A stretch of DNA of 64,000 nucleotides from Saccharopolyspora kobensis (GCF_900108315.1 NZ_FNVB01000005.1:620001-684000); one strand, 5' to 3'. Counted from the stretch's first letter, positions 8,739 to 18,055 are shown. Numbers and translations are program-made. Notes: generated by a model not told the origin, from the letters alone.

Positions 8739-9245
8739 CTAGAACTCCAGCGCTGTCTGCACGCCCGACGCGTTGCGCCGCTCGAAGTCCAGCAGGCTCC
8801 GCTTGCGCTCGACGCCGCCGCCGTAACCGGTGAGGTCGCCGTTGGAGCCGACGACGCGGTGGCACGGCACGATGATGCTGATCGGGTTCTTGCCGTTGGC
8901 GAGCCCGACGGCGCGCGAAGCGGTGGGCCGTCCGATCAGCTCGGCCAGCTCGCCGTAGGAAACCGTTTCGCCGTAAGGGATCTCGCACAACGCCGCCCAC
9001 ACGACGCGCTGGAACGGGGTGCCGACGAGCTCCAGCGGCAGGTCGAAATCGGTGAGCCGCCCGGCGAAGTACTCGCCCAGCTGCTCGACCACCGGCCCGA
9101 ACGCCGCGTCGTCGCGCTCCCCGAAGGACTCCTCCGGCGGCCGGTGCCGCTGACGCTCCATGTAGACGCCGGTCAGCGCTCCCCCGACCCCGACCAGGGT
9201 CAGCGGGCCGACTGGGCTGTCGATGACGGTCTTCACCGGGTGCAC
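8739..9245 (-). CDS. ogt: Methylated-DNA-[protein]-cysteine S-methyltransferase
   Basis: 168 residues. It repairs O6-methylguanine by transferring the methyl group to its own cysteine. The invariant acceptor motif [11 protein letters not shown] places the nucleophile at Cys128. The preceding [21 protein letters not shown] and [15 protein letters not shown] carry the DNA-binding helix-turn-helix and arginine finger. The GTG at 9245 has AGAGG upstream; a GTG nine bases downstream is also possible. The length is normal for a single-domain Ogt without an Ada domain. It acts in the cytoplasm. Confidence 0.93.
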   Translation of the reverse strand: MHPVKTVIDSPVGPLTLVGVGGALTGVYMERQRHRPPEESFGERDDAAFGPVVEQLGEYFAGRLTDFDLPLELVGTPFQRVVWAALCEIPYGETVSYGELAELIGRPTASRAVGLANGKNPISIIVPCHRVVGSNGDLTGYGGGVERKRSLLDFERRNASGVQTALEF

Positions 9246-9357
9246 TGGAACATCCTCTCGCCACCGGGAACCGGGCGTTCTTCGGTCCCCTGTCACGCCA
9301 GCATCACCCCGTGCCCGGGGGCGGCGCTGGCGGGAATCGGACATCACCAGAAGCACC

Positions 9358-9396
9358 GGCCTCCCCTGATCACCCCCAGGTCGATCAGGGGAGGCC
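9358..9396 (-). terminator. Strong hairpin after the lipase-like gene
   Basis: A 14-bp perfect stem (GGCCTCCCCTGATC at 9358-9371 with 9383-9396) sits directly downstream of the lipoprotein gene that ends at 9404. It probably terminates that transcript. Confidence 0.75.
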
Positions 9397-9403
9397 CCGC
9401 GCC

Positions 9404-10573
9404 TCAGCCGCGAGTCGCGAACCAGTCGGCCACCTGCGGAATCGCGGCGAACGCGGTGCCGTTGTGGTCCAGCGGACCGGCGTTGACGAGCTCGGCGCCC
9501 ATGGACTCCCGGCAGCGCTCCGAGTTCGCGAACGGCACGTCGACGTCCTCGGTGCCGTGGTAGAGCCGGACCGGAACCTCCGGCGCCCATCGCGCGCACA
9601 GCCCGTCGTTCGCCCGGAACGCTTCGGCGAACTTCCCGGTGGGGTGCAGCAACTTCTGGAACATCTCGGGCCGCAGCAGCTCCTGCGGCGTCGCCGGCAG
9701 CCCCTGCAGGATCTCCGGATACGAGTGCGTCCCGTCGAACAGCGCCTCCACGGTCTGGTCGTAGGGCGCCTGGAACGCCTCGCTCGGCGAGTCGTACAGG
9801 TGGTAGGCCCGGTTCCACGAGGTCACGACGTACCCGAGGTACAGCACGGCCGAGCGCGGATCGACCCGCCCGTCCAGCACACCGGGCAGTTCGGTCCCGG
9901 CGATGTCGTGCGGCCCGGCGACCGCGCCGACCGCCCGCAGCTCCGACTCCGGATCCTCCTGCAGGGCCTTCCCGAGCAGCACCGATGCATGCGCGCCCTG
10001 CGAGAACCCGGCGACGTTGACGTCCCCGTCCAGCTCCTTGCCCGCCTGCTCGGCAACCTCCCGCGTCGCCCGCAAGCTGTCCAAGGAGGACCGGACTGTC
10101 GGTTCGGCGAGCATGTACTCGGGCTGCCCGAGGCTCAGCCCCAACCCGGCGTAGTCGGGCGCGGTGGCGGCCTGCCCGGTGCCGGCGAAGAGCAGTACCG
10201 CGGCGCGGTCCGGGCTGTCGGCGAGCGAAGCGGCCGTGCTGCGCGACGGGTTGGTGCCGTGCAGGTACACGGTGAGCGGCAGTTCCTCGTCGGAGCGCGG
10301 GAAGGCGGCGACGCCGCTGGCCACCGTCGGCTCACCGGCGAAGTCGGTGGTCCGGTAGAGGTACCGGTAGGCGTCGACGCCGTACCGGATGTCGGCTGGC
10401 GCGAACCCCTGCTGCGCCAGGTGCGCGGTGAGCCCGGCGGCATCCATCGAGACCAGCGGCTCGAAGGCCACCAGTTCACCGCCGACGGGCGCGGCGACGG
10501 ATTCCTGCGTGCAGGACGAGAGAGCCGCGGTCAGCACGACCGCGGTGGTGGCGACGAGCGCTCGTTTCCTCAT
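9404..10573 (-). CDS. Secreted lipoprotein of the lipase/secretory alpha/beta-hydrolase family
   Basis: 389 residues. The N-terminus [20 protein letters not shown] ends in a lipobox (ALSSC), so the mature protein is probably anchored to the outer face of the membrane. The body shows [13 protein letters not shown], a [17 protein letters not shown] segment and the nucleophile elbow GFSQGAHAS, with [11 protein letters not shown] and a late histidine (LDHNGTAF), as in secretory lipase-type hydrolases. The natural ester is not predictable. A strong terminator follows. Confidence 0.8.
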   Translation of the reverse strand: MRKRALVATTAVVLTAALSSCTQESVAAPVGGELVAFEPLVSMDAAGLTAHLAQQGFAPADIRYGVDAYRYLYRTTDFAGEPTVASGVAAFPRSDEELPLTVYLHGTNPSRSTAASLADSPDRAAVLLFAGTGQAATAPDYAGLGLSLGQPEYMLAEPTVRSSLDSLRATREVAEQAGKELDGDVNVAGFSQGAHASVLLGKALQEDPESELRAVGAVAGPHDIAGTELPGVLDGRVDPRSAVLYLGYVVTSWNRAYHLYDSPSEAFQAPYDQTVEALFDGTHSYPEILQGLPATPQELLRPEMFQKLLHPTGKFAEAFRANDGLCARWAPEVPVRLYHGTEDVDVPFANSERCRESMGAELVNAGPLDHNGTAFAAIPQVADWFATRG

Positions 10574-10705
10574 GGCGCTGAATGCTGGCCGCCGAGCCGC
10601 TGCCCCGACGTCGGGCGAACGATCATTCCCGGATCGACCGCGGTCTAGGACGGCATCGACTTTGGTCTGATTCCGGCTGCCGCGGCTCGCCCTACGCTGG
10701 CCCAG

Positions 10706-11803
10706 GTGCAAATACGCATCGCCCCCGCGATCGCCGTCGTGCTGCTGGTCGGCCTGCAGGTCTTCGGCAAGACCCAAGCGGACATCGGCCCAGCAGAGCT
10801 GGCCGTGGACATCGCCGTGGGCGCGCTCGCCTGCGTACTCGCACTCGGCGTCTGGCGGTGGCCGGTCCCGACCGCACTCGGCTTGGCGGGGCTCGCGTCG
10901 CTGGCGATCACCGCGACCCCGGCGGCGACGATGGCGACGGCAGTCGTGGCGTGCAAGCACCGCATCGGCACCGCATCGTGGGTCGCGCTGGCGGGCGTCG
11001 CCGGCCACGCGGTCCTCGGCCTGTGGCGACCGATGCCCGGCCTGCCCTACAGCTGGTGGCTGGTCCTCGACGTGATCACGCACGCGGCGCTGGTCGGCTG
11101 GGGCTCGCTGATCAAGGCGAGGCTGGAGCTGATCAACTCGCTCAAGGAGCGCGCTCGTCGAGCCGAAGCCGAACAGGGCAGGCGCATCGCAGAAGCCCGA
11201 GCGGCGGAGCGCACGGCCCTGGCGAGGGAGATGCACGACGTCCTCGCCCACCGCCTGTCCCTGGTGGCGACCTACTCGGGAGCGCTCGAATACCGCCAGG
11301 ACGCGAACCCGGCCCAGCTCGCGAAGGCGGCCGGGGTGATCCGCGACGGAGTCCACCAGGCCCTGGACGAACTCCGCGAAGTGATCAGCGTGCTCCGCGA
11401 AGACACCGCACTGCGCCCCCACCTCGGCATCGACGACCTGCCCGCCCTGATCGCGGAAACCCGCGAAACCGGCACCGATGTCGTCTTCTCCAACAGCACG
11501 ACCGCAACCCCACCCCCACCGACCGGTCGCACGACGTACCGGATCATCCAGGAAGGCCTGACCAACGCCCGCAAGCACGCCCCCGGCCAACCGGTGCGCA
11601 TCACCCTGACCGGCTCCCCGGGGGATTCGCTGCGAATCTCCCTCAGCAACCCGGCACCGGGCGTCGACTCAGCGATCCCGGGCACCGGAACCGGCCTGGT
11701 CGGTCTGACCGAACGCGTACGCCTGACCGGAGGACACCTGGACCACGAATTGACCGCAACAGGTGAATTCGTCCTCCAAGCCTCGCTACCGTGGCCCACG
11801 TGA
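10706..11803 (+). CDS. Two-component sensor histidine kinase (NarL/DesK class)
   Basis: 365 residues. About five hydrophobic segments occupy residues 1-140, then a coiled stretch (KERARRAEAEQGRRIAEAR) leads to the dimerisation/phosphoacceptor region EMHDVLAHRLSLV, with the probable phosphorylated histidine at 177. The ATPase domain shows YRIIQEGLTNARKHAP (N box) and GTGTGLVGLTERV (G box). The start is a GTG with only a weak RBS. The stop overlaps the response-regulator start as GTGA, so the pair is made together. The signal is unknown. Confidence 0.9.
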   Translation: MQIRIAPAIAVVLLVGLQVFGKTQADIGPAELAVDIAVGALACVLALGVWRWPVPTALGLAGLASLAITATPAATMATAVVACKHRIGTASWVALAGVAGHAVLGLWRPMPGLPYSWWLVLDVITHAALVGWGSLIKARLELINSLKERARRAEAEQGRRIAEARAAERTALAREMHDVLAHRLSLVATYSGALEYRQDANPAQLAKAAGVIRDGVHQALDELREVISVLREDTALRPHLGIDDLPALIAETRETGTDVVFSNSTTATPPPPTGRTTYRIIQEGLTNARKHAPGQPVRITLTGSPGDSLRISLSNPAPGVDSAIPGTGTGLVGLTERVRLTGGHLDHELTATGEFVLQASLPWPT

Positions 11804-12444
11804 TCCGAGTCCTGATCGTCGACGACGACCCCCTGGTCCGAGCGGGCCTGACCCTGATGATCGACGGCGCGGGCGGCATCACGGTGGTCGGCGAAGCCCC
11901 GGACGGCGAAACGGCGATAACGGCGACGAACGCCCACAACCCGGACGTGGTCCTGATGGACGTCCGAATGCCGGGCATCGGAGGCCTCCAAGCCACCAAA
12001 ACCCTCCGAGCCCGCCAGAAACCACCGGAGATCGTGGTCCTGACGACCTTCGACGCGGACGAGATCATCGTGGACGCCCTCCAAGCAGGAGCCAGCGGCT
12101 TCCTCCTGAAGGACACCCCACCCCCGGAAATCGTGGAAGCGATCCGAAAGGTAGCGGCAGGAGACCCGATCCTCTCCCCCACGGTGACCCGAAAGCTGAT
12201 GACCAAGGTAACGGCCGGAGCAACCCGCTACGAAAAAGCCCGAACAGCCTTCACCCAACTCAGCGACCGAGAACACGAAGTAGCGATAGCGGTAGCGAAC
12301 GGCAAAACGAACGCGGAAATAGCGGCGGACCTCCTGATGAGCGTAGCCACGGTCAAGGCCCACGTCTCCCACACCCTGACCAAACTAGGCCTCACCAACC
12401 GAACCCAGATAGCCCTCCTCGCCCACGAAGCCGACCTGGTCTAG
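11800..12444 (+). CDS. LuxR/NarL-type response regulator
   Basis: 214 residues. The receiver domain (about 1-120) has VLIVDDDPLVRAGL and the phosphoacceptor Asp54 in LMDVRMPG. The C-terminal LuxR-type helix-turn-helix reads LSDREHEVAIAVANGKTNAEI then VKAHVSHTLTKLGL. The GTG at 11800 overlaps the kinase stop; an earlier GTG at 11791 is possible. From about 11880 onward codons ending in A (gta, ata, cga, gaa) are much more common than in neighbouring genes. It is convergent with the GntR gene 35 bp away. Confidence 0.92.
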   Translation: MIRVLIVDDDPLVRAGLTLMIDGAGGITVVGEAPDGETAITATNAHNPDVVLMDVRMPGIGGLQATKTLRARQKPPEIVVLTTFDADEIIVDALQAGASGFLLKDTPPPEIVEAIRKVAAGDPILSPTVTRKLMTKVTAGATRYEKARTAFTQLSDREHEVAIAVANGKTNAEIAADLLMSVATVKAHVSHTLTKLGLTNRTQIALLAHEADLV

Positions 12445-12479
12445 CTGGGATCCCGCAGCTGGCGAAGCCGGTTCAGCAC

Positions 12480-13223
12480 TCAGACGGCATCCCACGCGTA
12501 GCGAAGTTCGTAGGACTCACCGGGCATCACCATGTCGTTGACCTCGACCACCCGGTCACCGCTCCACGTGCGCCGCCGCACGACCAGCACCGGCCCGCCG
12601 CCAAGTCCGAAGATCTGTCGTTCATTCGCGTCCGGCATACGAGCACTAACGATCTCCTCATGCCCGGTGATCTCAATGCCCTGCTCCTCCAGCCGAGCAA
12701 GCGCACCACCAGGCCCTGTCTCGACCTCTTCAAGCGCGGTACCCCTGGTGATCTCACGCGGCAACCGAGACACCGCCAGCATCACCGGCTCACCGTCCGC
12801 CCGCATGACCCGATCACGAACGCACAGCTCGGAACCCTCTTCAATGCCAAAGAGCTCCGCAAAATCCTGCGCAGGCTCGAACCACACCTTGACCGACGAC
12901 GACGGAGTGAACCCCTGCGCGTCCGCTTCGGCCAGGAAAGCGGCCTTGTTCGCATTCCGCCGAGCCTTGGAAAGGCGTTCGCGAGAGTCCAACCGACGAA
13001 CGACCTTCGGCGGAGCGACGAACACGCCCACACCGTGACGCATCTGCACCAGGCCAGCGTCACGAAGCTCCTTCAGTGCCTGACGCACCGTGGTTCGGGA
13101 CGCGTCGAACCGCTCCTGCAGAGCCTGCTCGGTCGGCAACTGGTCCCCGACCGACAACTCACCACGGTCGATCTGACCCCGCAGCGTCGCCGCGATCTCC
13201 TGGTACTTCGCCGCAGCGGACAT
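12480..13223 (-). CDS. GntR/UTRA-family transcriptional regulator
   Basis: 247 residues. The N-terminal winged helix reads YQEIAATLRGQIDRGELSVG and ASRTTVRQALKELRDAGLV. The C-terminal UTRA ligand domain follows (about 95-245). The ATG at 13223 has GAGGTG upstream and is preferred over a GTG at 13232. Together with the divergent zinc-finger and membrane-protein genes it resembles the regulator module found near integrative elements of actinomycetes, but no integrase is present here. Confidence 0.88.
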   Translation of the reverse strand: MSAAAKYQEIAATLRGQIDRGELSVGDQLPTEQALQERFDASRTTVRQALKELRDAGLVQMRHGVGVFVAPPKVVRRLDSRERLSKARRNANKAAFLAEADAQGFTPSSSVKVWFEPAQDFAELFGIEEGSELCVRDRVMRADGEPVMLAVSRLPREITRGTALEEVETGPGGALARLEEQGIEITGHEEIVSARMPDANERQIFGLGGGPVLVVRRRTWSGDRVVEVNDMVMPGESYELRYAWDAV

Positions 13224-13310
13224 TTGGAACACCTCGCACTAGACGTCTGAGACCTCACGAACGAGTGTCCCACCTTGCCCGAACCTCGCACCCGCCGCTA
13301 TGTTCTTCAC

Positions 13311-13336
13311 TTGTATGAGATGACTAATACGACTAG
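13311..13336. promoter_or_regulatory. AT-rich promoter/operator candidate before the zinc-finger gene
   Basis: In an otherwise GC-rich gap, this patch contains TTGTAT and ATACGA as a loose dyad and a TAATAC box that could serve as a -10. It lies between the divergent GntR and zinc-finger genes, where the GntR protein would be expected to bind. No half-site is long enough to be sure. Confidence 0.3.
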
Positions 13337-13418
13337 GACGAGTGCTTCAGCCTCAAAGACATCCAGGTGCCACTGCTGCTGATCACCCGTAGCAAAGACC
13401 ACGATCGAGGGAGTCGAG

Positions 13419-13634
13419 ATGTCGGTCCACTTGAAGTACGTGTGGCGCCCGGTCACGGGCGGCCGTCACGCTTTCCCCATCGCAGCAACGAAAACTCCAC
13501 GAGCTGAGGAGGTCGAGGCCTACTGCGGAGCGAAGGCCCCTGCCGCCGAGCTGCATGATCGGTCTGAAGTGGACTGGGTCCGAGAGCGTTCGTGCATGAA
13601 GTGCTGGCGCCACCTCGCCGACAAGGGCCCGTGA
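13419..13634 (+). CDS. Small zinc-finger-like protein
   Basis: 71 residues. Conserved features are WRPVTGGRHAFP near the N-terminus, a first cysteine in EAYCGAKAP and a C-terminal CMKCW pair with flanking histidines, as in the short actinomycete zinc-finger family. Four potential metal ligands (Cys/His) are present. An ATG with CGAGATG context gives the start. Function is unknown; a DNA- or protein-binding accessory role is inferred from size and neighbours. Confidence 0.65.
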   Translation: MSVHLKYVWRPVTGGRHAFPIAATKTPRAEEVEAYCGAKAPAAELHDRSEVDWVRERSCMKCWRHLADKGP

Positions 13635-13747
13635 TATCGCGGGGCCCGGTGGCGAATTCGCGCGAAATCGTCACCCGCACGCCTACCGAAGGCTGATTTC
13701 TCGCGAAATTGACCGCCACCCCTCCCCGCGGAAGGACACACCACACC

Positions 13748-14077
13748 ATGTTCTGGATCCAGCTCAGCACGTTCGTGCTGTTCAACGCCTTCCTGATCGC
13801 CCTGATCGCCACGCAGGTCCCGTTCGGAGGCTTGAGATTCACCACCGGCCAGCACGCCGGAACAGGCGACGGCGAGTACACCGTGTGGCATCTCATCGCC
13901 GATGTCGAAGCCGAACGCCATCGCGACAACGCCGACTCCGGCGCTCATGCGCGTCGTCGTGAGCGATCCCCCATAGCACTCGGCCCCCCGGCACAACCCG
14001 AGATCGGGCCGGAACTGCGGTTCCCCGAGCTCGACACCGACGACCAGCCCACCGGCCGACACCACCTCCACTGGTAG
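13748..14077 (+). CDS. Small single-pass membrane protein, hypothetical
   Basis: 109 residues. The first 25 (FWIQLSTFVLFNAFLIALIA) form one hydrophobic helix. The rest is polar, Arg/His/Asp-rich and likely cytosolic. The ATG at 13748 has GGAAGGA about 11 bases upstream; an in-frame TTG at 13709 is less likely. I do not recognise a family. Its position after the zinc-finger gene suggests one accessory transcript ending in the double hairpin at 14089-14176. Confidence 0.5.
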   Translation: MFWIQLSTFVLFNAFLIALIATQVPFGGLRFTTGQHAGTGDGEYTVWHLIADVEAERHRDNADSGAHARRRERSPIALGPPAQPEIGPELRFPELDTDDQPTGRHHLHW

Positions 14078-14088
14078 TCCCCGAAACC

Positions 14089-14176
14089 GGGTCGGTGCGG
14101 CACGACATCCCCCGGCCACCGCCGCACCGACCCACCCCGGTGGCCGGGCGCGAACCCCTCCCCGCGCCCGGCCACC
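14089..14176 (+). terminator. Two consecutive strong hairpins
   Basis: GGGTCGGTGCGGC (14089-14101) pairs with 14121-14133. A second stem, GGTGGCCGGGCGCG (14139-14152), pairs with 14163-14176. They lie between convergent genes and probably terminate both. Confidence 0.7.
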
Positions 14177-14245
14177 GACCATCTCCCAGGAAGCACCGAC
14201 GCCAAACGACTCCAGCGAGTCGACCCGGTCTGACGAGAGCCTGGA

Positions 14246-15397
14246 TCAGGCGTGTATTGACCGGTGGTATGCGAGGTACTCGACATCGATCCGGTGGCTG
14301 GCGTCCACGCGCAGTTGGACATCTTCGCCGTTGCGAGAAACCGTGAGGTCGTCTGCGATCAAGATCGCACCCTTGTCGAAGAGGACGTGGCAGTTCGCGC
14401 AGAGGCACAGGATGTTGGCCGGGACGTCCGGCCCGTTGTGCGGAGTTCCCAGCGGCTTGATGTGCGCCCCTTCCGCATAGGCGTAGGAGCCGATCTCCAA
14501 TCGCACAGCACAGACCTGGCACCGATAGTCGTGGATCTTCTTGACACCTTCCGCAACTCGGGTCGACCGAACGATCCGCTGTTGCTTGATGACGCGCCGT
14601 CCAGGTTTTTCATTGCCCTCTGGCAATTGTTGTCCCGACACGGGCGTCTCGAGGTCTGCCGCCGATGAGTTGCTACCGCACTTCTCCAAGCGGTATCGGC
14701 AAATTCGATACCCGCGAACTCCCGTTCCGAGCCACGCCTCCACTACGTTGAACAGCCCGTCGTACCGGTACCCCTCCGCCTTGCTCCCGCGGATCACCCG
14801 CACTGGTTCACCGGTGAAGGCGTTGGTGCGCAGGGCGGCGTTCTTCGTATCTTCGAAGGTCTGGTGGTCGATTTGCCGTCCTTTGCTGTCTTGCCCGCCA
14901 CGGCCGGTGTAGATGATGATCGCACCGTGGTCCTCGTCATCCTCGTAACCTCCGGAGAGGACGATGGACTCCGCGCCTCGCTCCTTGGTGCCAACGATCC
15001 CGTCTCGCAGTGCCCGGTGAACGTCAGCGTCGTACAACTCCCGCCGGTCCGCGAAAACTCGACCTTCTTCGACCCCGGTGACCTCACCGAAGTTGACTGC
15101 GTCGGCCAAGGCTCTGGCCACCGCCGGTTGGACGGCCGTCAGACCGAACGAGCTCAACAACTCCGCGATCCCCGCTTCTCTCGTGGAGAGCTGCTTCGGG
15201 TCGATCGGAGATCCGGTGATGATTTGGTGTGCACCTGCGACGATCGAGGTTGCGTCGTAGAGATTGCGCCCCTCGAAGATCGCCAGTTCCTTCGAAGGCT
15301 TGGTGTCGTACTTCTGGCAGTATTTCCGCTGTCCCAGCTCATCGTGCTCCGCCATTGCGGCAACGACGGCGTCCCTGGTCAGATCCCGAAGCCCCAT
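14246..15397 (-). CDS. SRA-HNH modification-dependent endonuclease (ScoMcrA-like, type IV restriction)
   Basis: 383 residues in three parts. Residues 1-90 resemble the ScoMcrA N-terminal head domain (LTRDAVVAAMAEHDELG, then EGRNLYDATSIVAGAH). Residues about 103-255 are an SRA-YDG modified-base reader with the signature YDG at 212-214. Residues about 285-345 are an HNH nuclease with CQVC (293-296), AEGAHIKPL (His312) and CANCH (333-337). Such proteins cut DNA carrying 5-methylcytosine or related marks, limiting foreign modified DNA. The ATG is preceded by AAGGTGAGGG. Codons look less GC-biased than in neighbouring genes, suggesting transfer. Confidence 0.9.
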   Translation of the reverse strand: MGLRDLTRDAVVAAMAEHDELGQRKYCQKYDTKPSKELAIFEGRNLYDATSIVAGAHQIITGSPIDPKQLSTREAGIAELLSSFGLTAVQPAVARALADAVNFGEVTGVEEGRVFADRRELYDADVHRALRDGIVGTKERGAESIVLSGGYEDDEDHGAIIIYTGRGGQDSKGRQIDHQTFEDTKNAALRTNAFTGEPVRVIRGSKAEGYRYDGLFNVVEAWLGTGVRGYRICRYRLEKCGSNSSAADLETPVSGQQLPEGNEKPGRRVIKQQRIVRSTRVAEGVKKIHDYRCQVCAVRLEIGSYAYAEGAHIKPLGTPHNGPDVPANILCLCANCHVLFDKGAILIADDLTVSRNGEDVQLRVDASHRIDVEYLAYHRSIHA

Positions 15398-15541
15398 GCC
15401 CTCACCTTAAAGAGTGAGCACCCCAAACGGGTGGAATTGCTGCAGCGTGGCAACGCCTACATGCCGCATGCCAGGGTCACGGCTTCCCGCGGGTTGCCTT
15501 GGTGCCGGTCATCAAGATTCCCTCGATGGTCCAGTCAGTGC

Positions 15542-16933
15542 TCAGACCTTCTCCACCGATCCTGGCTTGCCCGGTAGAACGAAGGAGGCCAGGAGGGCTG
15601 CTGCGGAGATGACCGTGGCTACGACCAGGGCCGTGGTGAAGCCCGCTGGGTCAGTCGCGCCGTCGGGGGTGCCTTTGGCTACCAGGCCGGAGAGGACTCC
15701 GATGCCGACGGAGGCTCCGAGGTTGAACATTGTGGCGTTTAGGCCTGGGAGGATTCCGGGCGACTCCCGCGGGGCGTAGATGACTCCCATGCCGTTGAGG
15801 GCTGTTGCTGCGCAGGCTGCGTAGGAGACGCCCATCAGGGTTACCAGCGCGAACAGGAGCCAGGGGGAATTGACCGCGAAGATCGTGCCTGCGATCAGCA
15901 GCAGGTTGCCCACTAGGCCGATTCGGAGCATGTTTCGGTAGCCGATGCGGGGGGCCCACGATCCGGCCATGGGGGCCAGAAGCCAGCCGGCCAGGGCGTA
16001 GGGCATCAGGAACATCAGGGCCGTTGTGGTGCCGTCGTAGGCGAAGCCGGCGGTCGCGTTTTGGGCGAGGGTTGGGTAGACGAAGGTCAGGACCGCGAAG
16101 ATCGAGGCCATCGTGCAGAACGTTGTCAGGAGGAGGCCCCAGACTCCCCTGCTTCGCAGGGCTCGGAGGGGGAGCAACGGGTCTGCTTGGTTTCGCTCTA
16201 CCAGCCAGAACAGGGGGAGGAGGAGCAGGCCCACCAGCAGGCAGGTCAGGGGCCAGGTTGCGAACCAGCCCATTGTCGGGCCGAGGGTCAGCCAGGCGTT
16301 GATGCCCAGCAGGGCCAGGCAGATCACCGCCGCTCCTCGCCAGTCCATGCGGGCGCCCGTGCGGGCCGAGTCCGGGACCCAGGCCGCGATCATCGCTACC
16401 GCGATCACCTCCAGGGCGAAGGTGAGGCCGAAGATTCCTCGGAAGCCGATCGTGTCCGTGATGACTCCGCCCAGCAGCGTGTCCACGCCCGCCACACCGC
16501 TGTTCACCGCCGTCAGGATGCCCAGGTAGCGCCCGAACTGCGCCGTCGGGAGGATGTCTCGGAGCGTCAGGATGCCGAGGGAGATCGTGGCGCCGCAGGC
16601 TCCTTGGAGGGCTCGGCCGATCATCAGGGTCTCGACGTTCGGGGCCACCGTCGCGATCAGGCTGCCCGTGGCCATCACCGCGATCGAGCCGAACAGGACT
16701 CGGCGGCGGCCGATGATGTCGCTGTAGCGCGGCAGGACCACGCCCGCCAGGCCCGCCACGAACAGGAAGACCGTGGCGCTCAGGCCGATGGTGCCCACGT
16801 CCGTGCTCAGGGACTTGGCCATGTCGTCGATGGCCGGCGACAGCATCGTCGCGTTCATCTGGAAGCTGGCCACCGCGACCAGCAGGGCCGTCAGCACCAG
16901 GGGCGGGCGGACCCGCGCAGCAGCCAAGGTCAC
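15542..16933 (-). CDS. MFS transporter (14-TM DHA2-like), probable nucleoside-linked permease
   Basis: 463 residues with 13-14 hydrophobic segments. It shows VLPRYSDIIGRRRVLFGS (the MFS loop 2-3 motif) and GILTLRDILPTAQFG. The GTG overlaps the stop of the nucleoside hydrolase gene as GTGA, so the two are coupled. In sequence it resembles drug-type exporters, but coupling to nucleoside hydrolase points to nucleoside or base movement. The direction of transport is not determinable. Confidence 0.8.
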   Translation of the reverse strand: MTLAAARVRPPLVLTALLVAVASFQMNATMLSPAIDDMAKSLSTDVGTIGLSATVFLFVAGLAGVVLPRYSDIIGRRRVLFGSIAVMATGSLIATVAPNVETLMIGRALQGACGATISLGILTLRDILPTAQFGRYLGILTAVNSGVAGVDTLLGGVITDTIGFRGIFGLTFALEVIAVAMIAAWVPDSARTGARMDWRGAAVICLALLGINAWLTLGPTMGWFATWPLTCLLVGLLLLPLFWLVERNQADPLLPLRALRSRGVWGLLLTTFCTMASIFAVLTFVYPTLAQNATAGFAYDGTTTALMFLMPYALAGWLLAPMAGSWAPRIGYRNMLRIGLVGNLLLIAGTIFAVNSPWLLFALVTLMGVSYAACAATALNGMGVIYAPRESPGILPGLNATMFNLGASVGIGVLSGLVAKGTPDGATDPAGFTTALVVATVISAAALLASFVLPGKPGSVEKV

Positions 16934-17895
16934 GCCATCTCCCGGGACAACGCGGTGCGGGTGGCCAGGAGGTTCTTGATGTAGGCGTAGAACGCCGGGG
17001 CGTCGATCTCCTCGATCACCGTCGCGTTCGGCTCCAGGCCGTGCACGCCCCAGGACATCGCCGCGTAGCCGCGGGTCAGCTCGCCCGCCGTTTCCACGTC
17101 CACGTGGTAGCGGGCGCTTCGGGTGATCAGCTCCGGGTGCAGGAGGACCGCCGCCGTCAGGGAGTCCGGGTGGGTCGTGCCGTCGATGCCGACGCTGCGG
17201 TCGAACTCCAGGGTCGCCGCGCAGACCGTGGTGAAGAAGTCGCCCAGCGGGGTGCCCAGGGCCGCGATCTCGTCCAGCTTCGGCTGGTCGAACACCGCCT
17301 GGTCGAGGGTCAGCGGGGCCCACGGGACCACCACGATCTCGAAGCCCGCCGCGAACACCGCCTTGGCGGCTTCGGGGTCCACGTAGAAGTTGAACTCCGC
17401 CGCCGCGGTGATGTTGCCGCGGGCGTTGTTGGAGCCGCCCATCACGTAGAGGGTCTTGACGTTGCCGACGAAGTCCGGGTCCTTGACCACCGCCGTCGCG
17501 ATGTTGGTCAGCGGGCCGATGGCCACGATCGACAGCTCGCCGGGGTTCTCCGCGGCCAGCCGGACCAGCGCGTCCACCGCGTGCTCGGCTTCCGGTTCGC
17601 AGCCGGTCAGGTCCATCGTCAGGCCGCCGGCGCCGTCACCGTGCACGTTCTCCGCGCTCTCCCACGGGCGCACCATCGGGCGGCGGCAGCCCAGGTGGAT
17701 CGGCACCTCGCCGAGGCGACCGGCCACGTTGCAGGTCAGGTGGGCGTTGCGGACCTGGTGGTCGAAGTCGACGTTGCCCGCCACCATCGTCACGGCGCGC
17801 AGGTCGGCTCGCGGGTCGAGCAGGCCCGCGAGCAGGGCGATGCAGTCGTCCTGCGCCGTGTCGGTGTCGATCACCAGCGGGATGGTTTCGGGCAT
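16930..17895 (-). CDS. Nucleoside hydrolase (IunH/RihB family)
   Basis: 321 residues. It hydrolyses the N-glycosidic bond of (deoxy)ribonucleosides to free base plus sugar. The calcium-binding cluster DTDTAQDDCIALL is at the N-terminus (residues about 9-16, canonical DTDxxxDD). VAIGPLTNIATAV, YVMGGSNNARGN and the EFNFYVDPEAA strand with substrate-binding Asn/Asp are also present. The ATG has GGAG upstream. The released sugar would feed the divergent ribokinase and deoC genes. It is transcribed with the MFS gene. Confidence 0.93.
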   Translation of the reverse strand: MPETIPLVIDTDTAQDDCIALLAGLLDPRADLRAVTMVAGNVDFDHQVRNAHLTCNVAGRLGEVPIHLGCRRPMVRPWESAENVHGDGAGGLTMDLTGCEPEAEHAVDALVRLAAENPGELSIVAIGPLTNIATAVVKDPDFVGNVKTLYVMGGSNNARGNITAAAEFNFYVDPEAAKAVFAAGFEIVVVPWAPLTLDQAVFDQPKLDEIAALGTPLGDFFTTVCAATLEFDRSVGIDGTTHPDSLTAAVLLHPELITRSARYHVDVETAGELTRGYAAMSWGVHGLEPNATVIEEIDAPAFYAYIKNLLATRTALSREMA

Positions 17896-18024
17896 CGCAT
17901 CTCCTGCACGAATATGTTCATTGATTTGTCCACTCGGTGGAACCGCACGTACTGTAAGTCGACGCAGATAACGCGTCAATCCAGGCGTGCGGCACGGCAG
18001 TGGACGCTGTCGCGCAGGACACAT

Positions 18025-18042
18025 ATGTACACTGTTGTACAT
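18025..18042. promoter_or_regulatory. Perfect palindromic operator of the nucleoside unit
   Basis: ATGTACA, four bases, TGTACAT: a perfect 7-bp dyad 14 bp before the ribokinase ATG and within the divergent promoter of the nucleoside hydrolase/MFS operon. Its size and TGTACA core suit a GntR-family dimer. The GntR gene at 19711 in the same unit is the obvious candidate. Confidence 0.65.
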
Positions 18043-18055
18043 TCAGGGAGGTGCC

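Noticed and set aside
14246-15541. An integrase or att site for the accessory island
   Set aside because: No tyrosine or serine recombinase motif, tRNA gene or direct repeat flanking the island was seen.
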